Shown here: one piece after another, positions 34,216-44,179 of the stretch
Layout of the letters: every line of letters begins with the position of its first letter
How positions within the stretch are numbered: the stretch's first letter is position 1
Assembly: GCA_934772045.1 (NCBI GenBank)
Contig: CAKVMH010000002.1
Coordinates: 62,001-126,000, forward strand
Length of the DNA stretch: 64,000 nt
Direction of reading: 5' to 3'
Origin: an uncultured Clostridia bacterium
GTDB lineage: Bacteria; Bacillota; Clostridia; Christensenellales; UBA1242
Made by a program: the position numbers and the translations under genes
The notes under the pieces: model-generated
Told to the model about the DNA's origin: nothing
Databases searched by the model: none
What the model saw: the letters and a program-made list of their open reading frames with translations, nothing else

Positions 34216-34911
34216 ATGAAAATTTATTCAATAAGTGACCTTCATCTTGACATAAACAACACCAAACCGATGAATGTTTTTGGGCATGTTTGGGACGATT
34301 ACATAACTAAAATTGTTGCCGATTGGAACGAAAAAGTCACCGATGACGACATTGTTATCCTTGCAGGCGATTATTCATGGGCAATGAAACTTGAAGATGT
34401 TGTGCCAGATTTCAATTGGTTAACAACCTTGAAAGGCACAAAAATTATCATTCGTGGCAATCACGACTATTGGTGGCACAGCGTAAGCAAAGTGCGCGCA
34501 GTGTTGCCGGAAAATGTTTATGCTTTGCAAAATGACGCAATTAAAATTGGCAATTACATCTTTTGTGGCAACCGCGGTTGGTTAATACCAGAAGGGAAGA
34601 ATAAGACAGACGAAAATGATAAAATTTATGCGCGTGAGTTGATAAGGTTGGACCTTTCATTAAAAAGCGCACAGGCAATGCGGACGGATAATGAACAAAT
34701 TATTTACATTACACATTATCCACCATTTAATAATAAAGTGGAGCCAAATGAATTCACTAAAATGATTGAAAATGCTGGTGTGTCGATTTGCGTTTTTGCC
34801 CACCTACATGGCTACATTAACCCAAACATGATGTATAACGAAATAAATGGCGTGAAGTACTATTTAACAAGTTGCGACGCTTTAAAAAATAAATTGATTG
34901 AAATTGTTTAA
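34216..34911 (+). CDS. Calcineurin-like metallophosphoesterase
   Basis: A 231-residue cytoplasmic phosphoesterase. Metal-binding motifs in order: SDLHLD (residues 6-11), GDYSW (about 55), GNHDYWW (about 83), THYPPF (about 173) and HLHG (about 197). This is the YmdB/MPP-type dinuclear fold; the substrate cannot be told. The RBS AAAAGGAAA precedes the ATG. It lies 48 nt before rsmH and may be co-transcribed with it. Confidence 0.9.
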   Translation: MKIYSISDLHLDINNTKPMNVFGHVWDDYITKIVADWNEKVTDDDIVILAGDYSWAMKLEDVVPDFNWLTTLKGTKIIIRGNHDYWWHSVSKVRAVLPENVYALQNDAIKIGNYIFCGNRGWLIPEGKNKTDENDKIYARELIRLDLSLKSAQAMRTDNEQIIYITHYPPFNNKVEPNEFTKMIENAGVSICVFAHLHGYINPNMMYNEINGVKYYLTSCDALKNKLIEIV

Positions 34912-34959
34912 ACGCACCTTATGTGTGCTTTGTAAACCGGTTAAAATAAAAAGGAATAT

Positions 34960-35889
34960 ATGGAATTTAAACACATCTCAGTTTTGAAACAAGAAAGCAT
35001 TGAAGGGCTTAACATTAAGCCTGATGGTGTTTATGTGGACTGCACAACTGGTGGTGGCGGACATTCACTTGAAATTGCAAAAAGGTTAACAACAGGCAGG
35101 CTGATTTGTATAGATAAAGACACCGATGCTTTGCAGTCCGCACGTGAGCGTTTGGCAGGTTTTTTAAACAAAATCACATTTGTTAACGACAACTTTGCCA
35201 ACATCGATCAAATTTTACAAGACCTTCAAATTGAAAGTGTTGACGGCGTTTTAGCCGACCTTGGCGTTAGCAGTTATCAAATTGACACTGCATCGCGCGG
35301 GTTTAGTTTCATGAAGGACGCAAGGCTAGACATGCGCATGAATAAAACCCAAAAATTGGACGCAATGCAAGTGGTTAACAATTATAGCGAAGCCGAACTG
35401 TCACGCATTTTGTTTGAATATGGGGAAGAGCGTAACGCTCGCCAAATTGCAAGGAAAATTGTTAAACAGCGTGCAACAAAACCTATTACAACAACATTTG
35501 AATTGCGCGATATTGTCGTTTCAAGTTATCCACCAAAATTTCAGGGGAAAGCAAGCCTATGTAATAAGGCGTTTCAAGCAATACGCATTGAAGTGAACAA
35601 TGAATTGAATGATTTAACTTCGTCAATTGAAAAAATGTTGCAAGTTTTGGCTAAATTTGGTAGACTTTGTATAATAACTTTCCACCCATTGGAAGATAGA
35701 ATTGTTAAAAATGCCTTCAAATTGCACGCGACAGATTGCATATGCCCACCACATATGCCAAAATGTGTTTGCGGGCATAAGGCGGACATCAAATTGATTA
35801 CGCGTCACCCAATCGTGCCAACTGATAATGAATTGCTTGCAAATTCGCGCGCAGGCAGTGCAAAATTACGCATTGCTGAAAAGGTTTAA
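34960..35889 (+). CDS. rsmH: 16S rRNA (cytosine-1402-N4)-methyltransferase RsmH (MraW)
   Basis: A 309-residue SAM-dependent methyltransferase acting on the decoding centre of 16S rRNA. It has HISVLKQESIEGLNI, VYVDCTTGGGGHS (SAM loop), GVLADLGVSSYQ, and the end CGHKADIKLITRHPIVPT followed by NSRAGSAKLRIAEKV. It opens the division/cell-wall cluster, as in most Bacillota (mraZ is not present). It has an AAAAGGAAT RBS. Confidence 0.96.
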   Translation: MEFKHISVLKQESIEGLNIKPDGVYVDCTTGGGGHSLEIAKRLTTGRLICIDKDTDALQSARERLAGFLNKITFVNDNFANIDQILQDLQIESVDGVLADLGVSSYQIDTASRGFSFMKDARLDMRMNKTQKLDAMQVVNNYSEAELSRILFEYGEERNARQIARKIVKQRATKPITTTFELRDIVVSSYPPKFQGKASLCNKAFQAIRIEVNNELNDLTSSIEKMLQVLAKFGRLCIITFHPLEDRIVKNAFKLHATDCICPPHMPKCVCGHKADIKLITRHPIVPTDNELLANSRAGSAKLRIAEKV

Positions 35890-35893
35890 TTAA

Positions 35894-36418
35894 ATGGAAG
35901 AATTGGAAAAACTTAACCAAACTGAAACAGTTACAGCAGTCGAGCAAGAACAAAAGCAAGATTTAAAGCTCGACGATTTTCCACGCCTTGAAGACCTTAT
36001 CAAAAGTGAACAAGAAATTAAACCAGAAATCAAACTACAAGGCTTAAAGTCTGCTGAGCCTAACACTCAGTTGGAAGATAGGCCATTCGCCTTAAAAAAG
36101 GACGAAAAGAAAAAGTTTGTTAAAAAGCGCCTAAAACTTGTTACAGGCGTATACATTGCAATTGCCACATTGTTGCTTGGCTTTGTTGGCGTAAACATTG
36201 CAACTTTGGCAGTTTTGAATAAGAAAATTGACAATAACGTTAAAACCATTAGTGAAGAAACTATCCGCATTGAAGAAAATAACACATCTTTGCCAGATAA
36301 CCCTTTGACTGGCACAATTGAAATCGCATTGAACCAACCACGCGATTATAACGACGATAACCATTCTTTAACATTGCTTGATAAACTTACAATTCTATTT
36401 AGAAGTTTATTTGGCTAA
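35894..36418 (+). CDS. FtsL-like divisome protein (by position and topology)
   Basis: A 174-residue bitopic membrane protein. Residues 1-85 are acidic and cytoplasmic; one TM helix (VTGVYIAIATLLLGFVGVNI, about 87-106) is followed by a short extracellular stretch with NKKIDNNVKTISEETIRIEE, a possible short coiled coil, and a divergent C-terminus. It sits between rsmH and ftsI, exactly where FtsL is expected; FtsL sequences are poorly conserved. The cytoplasmic part is longer and the periplasmic coil shorter than usual. It starts 5 nt after the rsmH stop. Confidence 0.6.
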   Translation: MEELEKLNQTETVTAVEQEQKQDLKLDDFPRLEDLIKSEQEIKPEIKLQGLKSAEPNTQLEDRPFALKKDEKKKFVKKRLKLVTGVYIAIATLLLGFVGVNIATLAVLNKKIDNNVKTISEETIRIEENNTSLPDNPLTGTIEIALNQPRDYNDDNHSLTLLDKLTILFRSLFG

Positions 36419-36423
36419 AATAT

Positions 36424-36471
36424 CACCCTAATTGTTTTTAAGCCTAAACGCAAAATTAGGGTGTTTTTTTT
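36424..36471 (+). terminator. Strong terminator after ftsL-like gene
   Basis: CACCCTAATT (36424-36433) pairs perfectly with AATTAGGGTG (36454-36463), followed by T8. It splits the dcw cluster, so ftsI onward needs its own promoter. Confidence 0.9.
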
Positions 36472-36489
36472 ATACAAAATTCCTGATAA

Positions 36490-36705
36490 AACCCCGAGTG
36501 TTAGCAAATTAATAATATTAGAGTAATTTCACACTAAGTGTAAGCAAAAGACTGCTACACGTTCTTTTTATGTCACCCTGAGTGCTACAGAAAATAATTG
36601 CATAATCATTTATCACCCGTGTGTTGCAAAAGATTACTACTAGTTCTACTATATGTCACCCTGAGCAAAGCGAAGGGTCTTGCACGAAGTGCTTTTTAAG
36701 ATTTT
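36490..36705 (+). repeat. Degenerate tandem CACCCTGAG-type repeats
   Basis: Two to three related ~80-nt units, each with GTGT(A/T)(A/G)GCAAAAGA...CTAC...GTTCT...TATGTCACCCTGAG (written with gaps); the last continues AGCAAAGCGAAGGGTC and TTGCACGAAGTGC. The last part is shared with 63131-63191. This is an interspersed non-coding repeat of the widespread 'CCTGAGCAAAGCGAAGGGTC' type. Confidence 0.65.
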
Positions 36706-36784
36706 CTTTTTAAAAGCATAGTGACAAACAAAATGTAAGCAATCGATAAATTCTAAAAACAATAAAACTAAAATATATTGCTTT

Positions 36785-38689
36785 ATGAAAAGATTTAAGA
36801 CATTTTACAATCTCAGTTCCTTGCAAAAGCGTATAGTGGCAATTTTTATAATTGTTTCAACACTTTTTGTTGCATTGTTAGGACGAGTTTTTTATTTACA
36901 AATTTTTGCAAACAGACATTTGCAAGTTTTAGCAAGCGAGCAATGGTTGCGTGATTTGCCATTGAGCAGTAAGCGTGGCGAAATTTATGACCAAAATGGG
37001 GTAAGCCTTGCAACAACAATAACCACTTATGATATATATGTACGCGCGCGTAATGTGAAAGACCCTGAATTTTTAGCAAACCAACTATCTTCGTTGTTAG
37101 ATTTAGATTACAACAAAACATACACAAAAGTGACCAACAAAAAGCAAAGCGAAGTGCTTATTAAAATGCAAGTTGATGAAAAGGTCGCTTTAAATTTAAG
37201 CAAAATTGCCGGCGTATATCTTTCACAAAACGTGGCAAGGGTTTACCCATACAACAACCTTATGACGCAAATTTTGGGCTATTGCACAATCGACAATGCG
37301 GGACAGGCTGGGCTTGAAAATTACTATAACAAGTATCTGCGTGGTGTGGACGGAAAAGCACTGACACAAACAAATGCGCAAGGTAAGGAAATTGACAACT
37401 CACTTACATATTACATTCCTAGCGTCGCTGGTGCAGATTTACACACAACCTTAGATGTGCAAATGCAATCGATTTTGGAGCAGGAAATGGCAAATGCAAT
37501 GGAATTGCACAAAGCGCAAGGCGTTACAGGTATCATTTTGGATGCGCAGACAGGGGGCATTAAAGCGATGAGTTGCTTGCCAAGTTTTGATTTAAACCAT
37601 ATACCACGTGACGACATTGCAACCCTTCAGCAATTAACCAAAAACACAACGGTGGTTGATGTTTACGAGCCGGGCAGTACTTTCAAATTAATCACCTTAG
37701 CAGCGGCGTTAAACGAAGGTTTAACCAACATTAATGAACACTTTTATTGCGGTGGCAGATGCGTCGTTGACGGCGAGAAAATAAAGTGCTGGAAAAGTGC
37801 AGGACATGGCAGTGAAACCTTATTAGAAGCCTTTAAAAACAGTTGTAACTGCGTGTTCGTTAACCTTGCTTTGCGTGTGGGGTTAGATAAATATTATCAA
37901 TATCTCAACTATTTTGGCATAGGTGAAAAAACTGGTGTGGATATTTTAAGCGAGTCAAGTGGCATTGTCATGGCAAAGGAAACGGTTAGGACTGTCGATT
38001 TGGCGCGCATAGGCTTTGGGCATGCGGTGGCGGTTACACAACTGCAAATGGCAAATGTGTATGCAAAAATAACCACAGGCAATGAAATTACACCACATTT
38101 GTTAGATTACATATCGGCTGACAACAAAGTCCTTTATAAACAAAGCACAAGCAAAGCAAAAATTAACTTGAAACAGGAAACAATTGCAACCATAAACAAA
38201 ATGCTTTCAAACAATGTTAACACTGAAAATAAGTACACTTTTGTTGCGGGATACAATGTAGGTGGCAAAACAGGTACGGCGCAAAAATACGACGCTGACG
38301 GTCAAATTGCATCAGGGAAATACATATCAAGTTTCATTGGCAGTTTTCCAGCCGACAACCCACAATACATTTTAGCGGTAAGCGTGAATGAACCTAGTGC
38401 TGGTGGTTACTATGGTGGTGTGGTTGCAAAACCGATAGGGCAAAAGGTGTTTGAGCGCATATTTGAAGTTAAAGCAATTTCGCCAACCGATGAAAGCCAA
38501 ATAGACAACAAGCCTACCATTGAAATGCCAAATGTTGAAGGTTTGTCAGTTGCAAAAGCATGTGCTGAACTTAAAAAATTGGGTTTAGATGTGATGTTTG
38601 ATGGAGATGGCGAATTTGTTGCCATTCAATTGCCACCTGCTGGAACAATGCTGTTTTTAGGGGAAATTGTATATCTTCTTTTAAATTAG
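36785..38689 (+). CDS. ftsI: Class B penicillin-binding protein (FtsI/PBP2B/SpoVD type)
   Basis: A 634-residue transpeptidase for septal peptidoglycan. TM anchor near residues 17-38; dimerisation/pedestal domain with KRGEIYDQNG; catalytic SxxK in EPGSTFKL (Ser298, Lys301), SxN in NSCNC, KTGT at 495-498. One PASTA-like domain ends the protein (MPNVEGLSVAKACAELKKLG). The start has no SD. A weak TATATT lies 6 nt upstream, so initiation may also be leaderless. SpoVD (spore cortex) versus division PBP cannot be separated here; the dcw context favours division. Confidence 0.93.
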   Translation: MKRFKTFYNLSSLQKRIVAIFIIVSTLFVALLGRVFYLQIFANRHLQVLASEQWLRDLPLSSKRGEIYDQNGVSLATTITTYDIYVRARNVKDPEFLANQLSSLLDLDYNKTYTKVTNKKQSEVLIKMQVDEKVALNLSKIAGVYLSQNVARVYPYNNLMTQILGYCTIDNAGQAGLENYYNKYLRGVDGKALTQTNAQGKEIDNSLTYYIPSVAGADLHTTLDVQMQSILEQEMANAMELHKAQGVTGIILDAQTGGIKAMSCLPSFDLNHIPRDDIATLQQLTKNTTVVDVYEPGSTFKLITLAAALNEGLTNINEHFYCGGRCVVDGEKIKCWKSAGHGSETLLEAFKNSCNCVFVNLALRVGLDKYYQYLNYFGIGEKTGVDILSESSGIVMAKETVRTVDLARIGFGHAVAVTQLQMANVYAKITTGNEITPHLLDYISADNKVLYKQSTSKAKINLKQETIATINKMLSNNVNTENKYTFVAGYNVGGKTGTAQKYDADGQIASGKYISSFIGSFPADNPQYILAVSVNEPSAGGYYGGVVAKPIGQKVFERIFEVKAISPTDESQIDNKPTIEMPNVEGLSVAKACAELKKLGLDVMFDGDGEFVAIQLPPAGTMLFLGEIVYLLLN

Positions 38690-38792
38690 TAAATTTGCAA
38701 ATTTTTTGGGTAAATTAAGGTGTTTTTGTCTTATTTTGTTAGGCATGTAAAATTGCAAACAGCATCTGCTAAATTGTAGTTAAGGGGGCTGT

Positions 38793-40274
38793 ATGAAATT
38801 ATATGATATCATACAAAATCTTAAATTTATCGGTATAAAAAACTATTGCGACTTGGACATTGATAGCCTTACATGCACATATCAAGAAAAGACCAATTCC
38901 AGCATGTTTTTTTGCATAAAAGGTAAAAGGGCAGACGGACACGAATACGCACAATTTGCGGTGAAAAATGGCGCAGTATGTTTGGTTGTCGAGCAATTTT
39001 TGCCACTCCCTATAACACAAATTTTGGTTGAAGATGTACGCAAGGCGATGTCGTATATTAGTTCAACATTTTATAAAACACAGCAAAGCAAAATGAAATT
39101 TATAGGTATAACAGGGACAAACGGCAAAACAACAACAACTTTTGTCTTACGCGAGATATTAAACAAGTTAGGTTGTTCGGTTGGGCTTATAGGCACAGAA
39201 GGCACATATATAAACAGCCTAATGCTACCACCAACTTTAACAACCCCTGACCCTATTGATTTGCATAAACTAATAAACGATATGGACAATAACGGCTGTG
39301 AATACTGCATTATGGAAGTGAGCGCGCACTCAATTGCATTAAACAAAATTGACAACATTATGTTCGATGTTGTGGGGCTTACAAACATAACCAACGACCA
39401 TTTAGATTTTTTCATCAATATGGACAATTATTTAAGATGTAAGTTAAGTTTGTTTTCAGCTGTCCACGCTAAAACTGGCATTATAAATGCAGATATTAAA
39501 TATAAAAACAAGCTTCCAGGCAGTGGCACAAACAAAACTAATCAATTAAATTTTCCTATTCAAACCTTTGGCAACACTGGCGACTTTGCATTGCAAACAG
39601 TTGATATGGGCACATCTGGCACCGATTTCAGTTTCAAATTTGGGCAAAACAGTTACTCCGTGCACACAAACATGATAGGCGAATACAACATTATGAATTT
39701 GTTGCTTGCGGTGGCGGTGCTTAATAACTTAGGGTTTGATATTAACACAGTTGTAGACACAATTTCAAAAATCAATTTTGTTGTGCCGGGGCGTTTTAAC
39801 ATTTTGGACATTAAAGCAAAATACAATGTGGTTGTTGACTACGCACACACGCCAGACGGAATTAAAAATGTGCTTACAACCTTAAAAAAATTGCCAATTA
39901 ACCGCGTAATCACAGTGTTTGGCTGTGGTGGCGACCGCGACAAAACAAAACGCAACGAAATGGGTAAAATTGCAACGCAATTAAGCGACATAACCGTTGT
40001 TACGACAGATAATCCGCGCAATGAAAACCCAAATTTCATTATAGAGCAAATAACCCAAAATTTGAATAAGGACAAATTCATTGCAATTGAAGATAGAACA
40101 ACTGCAATTAACTACGCTTTAAGCATAGCAAAACCAAATGATGTGGTGGCAATATTAGGCAAAGGGGCGGAGAATTATCAAGAAATTAAAGGCATTAAAT
40201 ACTGTTACAGCGACTATGCCGTGGTTGATGCCTATTTTAAGCAAAACGTAAAGCAAGTGAAAGTTTCAAACTAA
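38793..40274 (+). CDS. murE: UDP-MurNAc-tripeptide synthetase MurE (meso-DAP type)
   Basis: A 493-residue Mur ligase adding the third stem-peptide residue in the cytoplasm. ATP loop GITGTNGKTTTTFVLREI, UDP-substrate region TLTTPDPIDLH, MEVSAHSIALNKI, and the C-terminal DNPRNENPNFI: the DNPR motif that recognises meso-diaminopimelate. RBS AAGGGGG. The usual follower murF is absent; mraY begins 14 nt after the stop. Confidence 0.96.
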   Translation: MKLYDIIQNLKFIGIKNYCDLDIDSLTCTYQEKTNSSMFFCIKGKRADGHEYAQFAVKNGAVCLVVEQFLPLPITQILVEDVRKAMSYISSTFYKTQQSKMKFIGITGTNGKTTTTFVLREILNKLGCSVGLIGTEGTYINSLMLPPTLTTPDPIDLHKLINDMDNNGCEYCIMEVSAHSIALNKIDNIMFDVVGLTNITNDHLDFFINMDNYLRCKLSLFSAVHAKTGIINADIKYKNKLPGSGTNKTNQLNFPIQTFGNTGDFALQTVDMGTSGTDFSFKFGQNSYSVHTNMIGEYNIMNLLLAVAVLNNLGFDINTVVDTISKINFVVPGRFNILDIKAKYNVVVDYAHTPDGIKNVLTTLKKLPINRVITVFGCGGDRDKTKRNEMGKIATQLSDITVVTTDNPRNENPNFIIEQITQNLNKDKFIAIEDRTTAINYALSIAKPNDVVAILGKGAENYQEIKGIKYCYSDYAVVDAYFKQNVKQVKVSN

Positions 40275-40287
40275 TTAAAAGGGTGTT

Positions 40288-41283
40288 ATGGTTAAATTAA
40301 TAACAATTTTTTTGGTTTCGTTTGTTTTGGCTGTGGTGTTGATGCCTATTTTAATGAAGATTTTTAGGTCAAAACAAGCCAGCCAAACCATATTAGGTTA
40401 TATTGAAGAACACAAAAGTAAAAACGGCACATTAACAATGGGTGGTGTGGTATTTATGCTTACAACACTAATAGTGTCGCCTATATTTATAAAATTTGAC
40501 CTTGACTGGTTCGTTGCTTTGGTGGTTGCGCTGTTTTTTGGCGTGCTTGGCTTTATGGACGACCATTTGAAAATTAAATATAAACAAAACTTAGGTTTGC
40601 GCGCTTATCAAAAGGTGATAGGACAAGTTGGCATAGCCTTAATTTTTGGCTTTTACATTTATTTTAGTTCTCAAGGTGGGAATGTCTTTTTGCTGTTCAC
40701 TGACAAGCAATTTAACATGAAATGGCTCATAATTCCATTTGTTGTTTTGGTTATGGTTGCCACCACTAATAGCGTAAATTTAACCGATGGTTTGGACGGG
40801 CTTGCTGGTAGTGTCAGTTTTGTGTATTTGTTGATTTTCATTGCAATTTCTTGCATTTTAGGCACAAAACTTTACAACGCTGGTGAAACTGGCAAAATTT
40901 TAACAAATTTAAGCAATATAAACATGCTTTCCGCATCATTCATGGGTGCGATTTTAGGCTTTTTAATGTTTAACACATTCAAGGCAAGCATTTTTATGGG
41001 CGATGTGGGCTCGCTATGTTTAGGCGGATATATCGGCGCTTCTGCTTGCATTGTGGGGCTTGAATTTTTAATTTTAATTCTGGGCATATGTTTTGTTTTC
41101 TCAGCCGTTTCGGTAATTTTGCAGGTTGCAGTGTTCAAGTTAACAAAAAAGCGCATTTTTAAAATGGCACCATTTCATCATCATTTGCAAATGTCTAATT
41201 TAACCGAGCCTAAAATTGTCGTAATATATTCGGCAGTGACATTTTGCGCTGGCTTAATTTGTATTATTTTTTACCTTTTGTAA
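40288..41283 (+). CDS. mraY: Phospho-MurNAc-pentapeptide transferase MraY
   Basis: A 331-residue integral membrane enzyme with about ten TM helices that makes lipid I. Conserved pieces: GTLTMGGVVFML near residue 48, FGVLGFMDDHLK, NLTDGLDGLAGS, AFKASIFMGDVGSLCLGG-like FKASIFMGDVGSL, and FKMAPFHHHLQ. Length slightly shorter than E. coli. In operon with murE and murD. Confidence 0.96.
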   Translation: MVKLITIFLVSFVLAVVLMPILMKIFRSKQASQTILGYIEEHKSKNGTLTMGGVVFMLTTLIVSPIFIKFDLDWFVALVVALFFGVLGFMDDHLKIKYKQNLGLRAYQKVIGQVGIALIFGFYIYFSSQGGNVFLLFTDKQFNMKWLIIPFVVLVMVATTNSVNLTDGLDGLAGSVSFVYLLIFIAISCILGTKLYNAGETGKILTNLSNINMLSASFMGAILGFLMFNTFKASIFMGDVGSLCLGGYIGASACIVGLEFLILILGICFVFSAVSVILQVAVFKLTKKRIFKMAPFHHHLQMSNLTEPKIVVIYSAVTFCAGLICIIFYLL

Positions 41284-41322
41284 TAATTTACATTTAAAAA
41301 AATAAGATTATTTAGGTGAATT

Positions 41323-42636
41323 ATGAAATTGAAAAATAAAAAAGTTTTAGTGTATGGTTTAAGTGCATCTGGTGAATGGGCAAGCCGTTTGCTTGTAAAG
41401 CATAAGGCAAATGTTTTTTTGTATGATGACGATGAACAAAAGTTACGCTCACGTCGCTTAAAAAACTGTTTTGTGTTGCAAGAAATAACTGAAAATGTCA
41501 TTTCCGACCTTGATTTTATTGTTGTTTCGCCAGCAATTGAAAAGGACAATAAAAATTTGCAGTTGGCGGACAAGCATGGCATTTTAATAATGAGTGAAGT
41601 TGAATTCGCTTCTCACTTTGCCAAAAAATTTGTTGCAGTAACTGGCACCAACGGCAAAACCACAACAGTGGAACTTATTGAAGCAATTTTAAGTGAAAAA
41701 TACAAGGCAATTGCATGCGGGAACACAGGCTATCCGCTGTCACGCGCAGTGCTTGAAAACAAAAACTACATAAAAGTGGTGGAAGTAAGCAGTTTCATGC
41801 TGGAACATGCGTCAACTTTTGCGCCACATGTTGCCACAATTTTAAACATCGAGCCAGACCACCTAATTCGCCACAAAACCATGGCAGAGTACACAAAACT
41901 TAAATTCAACATATTTAAAAATTTAAAACCCACCGATTATGCAGTGGTAAATTTGGACAGTAACATTCATTGCACCACGCACACAAATGTGGTTACATAT
42001 TCATATCGCCACATGGCAGATGTTTATTATAACAAGGGTAGTATTTATTTGCACCAACAAAAGGTTATCGACATCAATCAATTGAAAATTTCAGGCAAGC
42101 ACAACATTTTGAATGTGATGTGCGCCATTTGTTACGCTTACATTTATAAACTGCCAATTACAAAAATCAAAACCGCGCTTATGAACTTCAATGCGGACAA
42201 TTTTAGGAACACACCGCTTAATGTGGACGGCAACATCAAATTTATTAACGACAGCAAATCAACCAACATAGCCTCAACTTTGGCAAGCGTGGAAGCATGC
42301 GACGGCGCAATTATTTTGTTACTAGGAGGGTCAAATAAAGGCTTAAATTACACCCAACTTTTTGAAAAATTGCCAAACAAAGTTAAACAAATTGTAGCAT
42401 ACGGTGAAATTAGGGAAACATTGGCAAACACAAACTCAAACTTAAACACAAATTTTAAATTTGCACAATTTGAAACATTGCAACAAGCCTTTGAATTTGC
42501 AACACAAAATGCAAAACCTGGCGACACAATTCTTTTTTCGCCGTCAAGCGCAAGTTACGACCAATACGCAAACTATGTTGAGCGTGGCGAACATTTTAAC
42601 AGTTTGGTGAAGGCGTATGTTGAAGCAAAAAACTAA
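41323..42636 (+). CDS. murD: UDP-MurNAc-L-alanine:D-glutamate ligase MurD
   Basis: A 437-residue Mur ligase. N-terminal Rossmann-like domain (KKVLVYGLSASGEWASRLL), ATP loop AVTGTNGKTTTVELI, substrate loop EVSSFMLEHA, LNIEPDHLIRH, and a C-terminal domain with INDSKSTNIASTLASVEA and LFSPSSASYDQY. Its end overlaps ftsW by 20 nt, implying translational coupling. Confidence 0.95.
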   Translation: MKLKNKKVLVYGLSASGEWASRLLVKHKANVFLYDDDEQKLRSRRLKNCFVLQEITENVISDLDFIVVSPAIEKDNKNLQLADKHGILIMSEVEFASHFAKKFVAVTGTNGKTTTVELIEAILSEKYKAIACGNTGYPLSRAVLENKNYIKVVEVSSFMLEHASTFAPHVATILNIEPDHLIRHKTMAEYTKLKFNIFKNLKPTDYAVVNLDSNIHCTTHTNVVTYSYRHMADVYYNKGSIYLHQQKVIDINQLKISGKHNILNVMCAICYAYIYKLPITKIKTALMNFNADNFRNTPLNVDGNIKFINDSKSTNIASTLASVEACDGAIILLLGGSNKGLNYTQLFEKLPNKVKQIVAYGEIRETLANTNSNLNTNFKFAQFETLQQAFEFATQNAKPGDTILFSPSSASYDQYANYVERGEHFNSLVKAYVEAKN

Positions 42637-43726
42637 CCAAATAATAATCATTTGTTGCACCTTTATCCTTGCCATTTTTGGTTGCATAATGGTGTATAGC
42701 GCAAGTAAATATTCTGCCACACTGCATTACAACAACCCTTTCTTTTACCTTAAAAAACAAATAATAGGTGTGGTTGTTGGGGCAATAGGATTAATTGTCT
42801 GCTCGTTCGTCAATCATAAAATTTACAAAAAATTTTATTGGGTTTTCTATATCGTTGGCTTAATCTTTTTGTGCCTTGTGTTTGTGCCAGGGCTTAAACG
42901 CACAAGTTACGGCGCAACACGCTGGATAGGCATAGGCTCACTTACCATGCAACCAAGTGAAATTGCAAAGTTTTGCCTTGTTTTCTTTTTGGCGGGCTAT
43001 TTAAGCGACGGCGACAAACTTGGCAGTTTTAAACATGTCATTATAACGCTTACTCTTGGCGGACTGTATTGCTTGCTAATTATGTTAGAACCAAACATGA
43101 GCATAACCATGTGCGTTGCTTTCACGCTTATTTTTATGTTGTTTATTGGTGGCATGCGCCTAAAAGTTTTTTGTCTTTTAATTGTGCCAGCCGTCGCAAT
43201 GGTTGTTTTGCTTATAATCATTGAACCTTACCGTTTAAGTCGAATAATAGCCTTCATAAACCCATGGGAAAACCCACTTGACGAAGGATACCAACTCATT
43301 CAATCACTCTATGCTATCGGCAGTGGTGGAATGTGGGGCGTAGGGCTGTTTAAAAGCCGTCAAGCCGAATTGTTTTTGCCGTTCAGTGAAAGTGACTTTA
43401 TATTTTCAATCATTGCCGAAGAACTTGGCTTTGTTGGGTGCTTGTGCCTTGTTGCAGTCTTTGCATTGCTTATCTTTACCATTTTCAAAGTTGGCATGCG
43501 CGCCAGCAACAAATTTTCATCATTCCTTTGTTTTGGCATAGGCGCACTCATAAGCATACAGGTTATTTTAAACATCGCAGTAGTTTCAGGCTCCATTCCG
43601 CCAACTGGCTTGCCTTTGCCGTTTATTAGTGCTGGCTCAACATCACTTCTCGTCTTCATGTCAGCAATCGGTATTGTTATCAATGTCGATAGGCAAACTA
43701 ACAAGGAAATAAGTTTAAACAAATAG
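42617..43726 (+). CDS. ftsW: Septal peptidoglycan polymerase FtsW (SEDS family)
   Basis: A 369-residue SEDS glycosyltransferase with about ten TM helices. FMVYSASKYS-like first loop (IMVYSASKYS), RWIGIGSLTMQPSE, SITMCVAFTLIFML, GYQLIQSLYAIGSGGMWGVG and FSIIAEELGFVG, and the conserved C-terminal GSIPPTGLPLPFISAGSTSL (20 residues). The last ~107 nt before its tail recur at 44241 and again, diverged, at 44461. murG, normally next, is missing; a one-gene insertion sits there instead. Confidence 0.95.
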   Translation: MLKQKTNQIIIICCTFILAIFGCIMVYSASKYSATLHYNNPFFYLKKQIIGVVVGAIGLIVCSFVNHKIYKKFYWVFYIVGLIFLCLVFVPGLKRTSYGATRWIGIGSLTMQPSEIAKFCLVFFLAGYLSDGDKLGSFKHVIITLTLGGLYCLLIMLEPNMSITMCVAFTLIFMLFIGGMRLKVFCLLIVPAVAMVVLLIIIEPYRLSRIIAFINPWENPLDEGYQLIQSLYAIGSGGMWGVGLFKSRQAELFLPFSESDFIFSIIAEELGFVGCLCLVAVFALLIFTIFKVGMRASNKFSSFLCFGIGALISIQVILNIAVVSGSIPPTGLPLPFISAGSTSLLVFMSAIGIVINVDRQTNKEISLNK

Positions 43727-43731
43727 CAGAA

Positions 43732-43770
43732 AAATGTATACATGTCGCAAATAAGTATACATTTTTTTTA
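43732..43770 (+). terminator. Terminator after ftsW
   Basis: AAATGTATAC (43732-43741) pairs perfectly with GTATACATTT (43755-43764), then T run. It separates ftsW from the inserted gene. Confidence 0.85.
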
Positions 43771-43807
43771 TTGTATGCTAAAATATCAGTACACATAGGA
43801 GGTTATT

Positions 43808-44179
43808 ATGGGAAATTTATCAAAAGCAGATTTACAATGGAATAAAATGATGGATTTATGGGTTGAAGAAAAATTGGAATCACCATATTTAGAACTTATT
43901 GAATATTTTAATGGTATCAATGGAGAGGGACATTTTTGCCATTTTGATAATGTGAGTGATAATAAAGACTTAAAAAAATATGTTACAACATTAACGACAA
44001 TTCTGCCAGAACCATTAAAGAGCAACATTGAACTTGCTTATAAAACATACAAAATTAATCCAGACGATATAAGCGATGAAAATGAAGAAATATTAAATAA
44101 TTGTGATAGCGTTTATTATAAAAATGAAGAACTTATTAGTGAAATTTTAAGAAAAAGAGCAAGTAAAATTAAGTTATAA
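43808..44179 (+). CDS. Inserted small acidic protein (DUF4375/DMP19-like resemblance)
   Basis: A 123-residue helical, acidic protein without TM or signal. LESPYLELIEYFNGINGEGHFCHFDN resembles the DMP19/DUF4375-type 'N-G-G-x-x-x-x-F-x-N' core only loosely; I cannot assign a function. RBS ATAGGAGG is strong. It has its own flanking terminators (43732 and 44178) and is more AT-rich than the dcw genes. It lies between copies of the ftsW 3' end, so it looks like cargo of an insertion into the cell-wall cluster. Confidence 0.65.
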   Translation: MGNLSKADLQWNKMMDLWVEEKLESPYLELIEYFNGINGEGHFCHFDNVSDNKDLKKYVTTLTTILPEPLKSNIELAYKTYKINPDDISDENEEILNNCDSVYYKNEELISEILRKRASKIKL

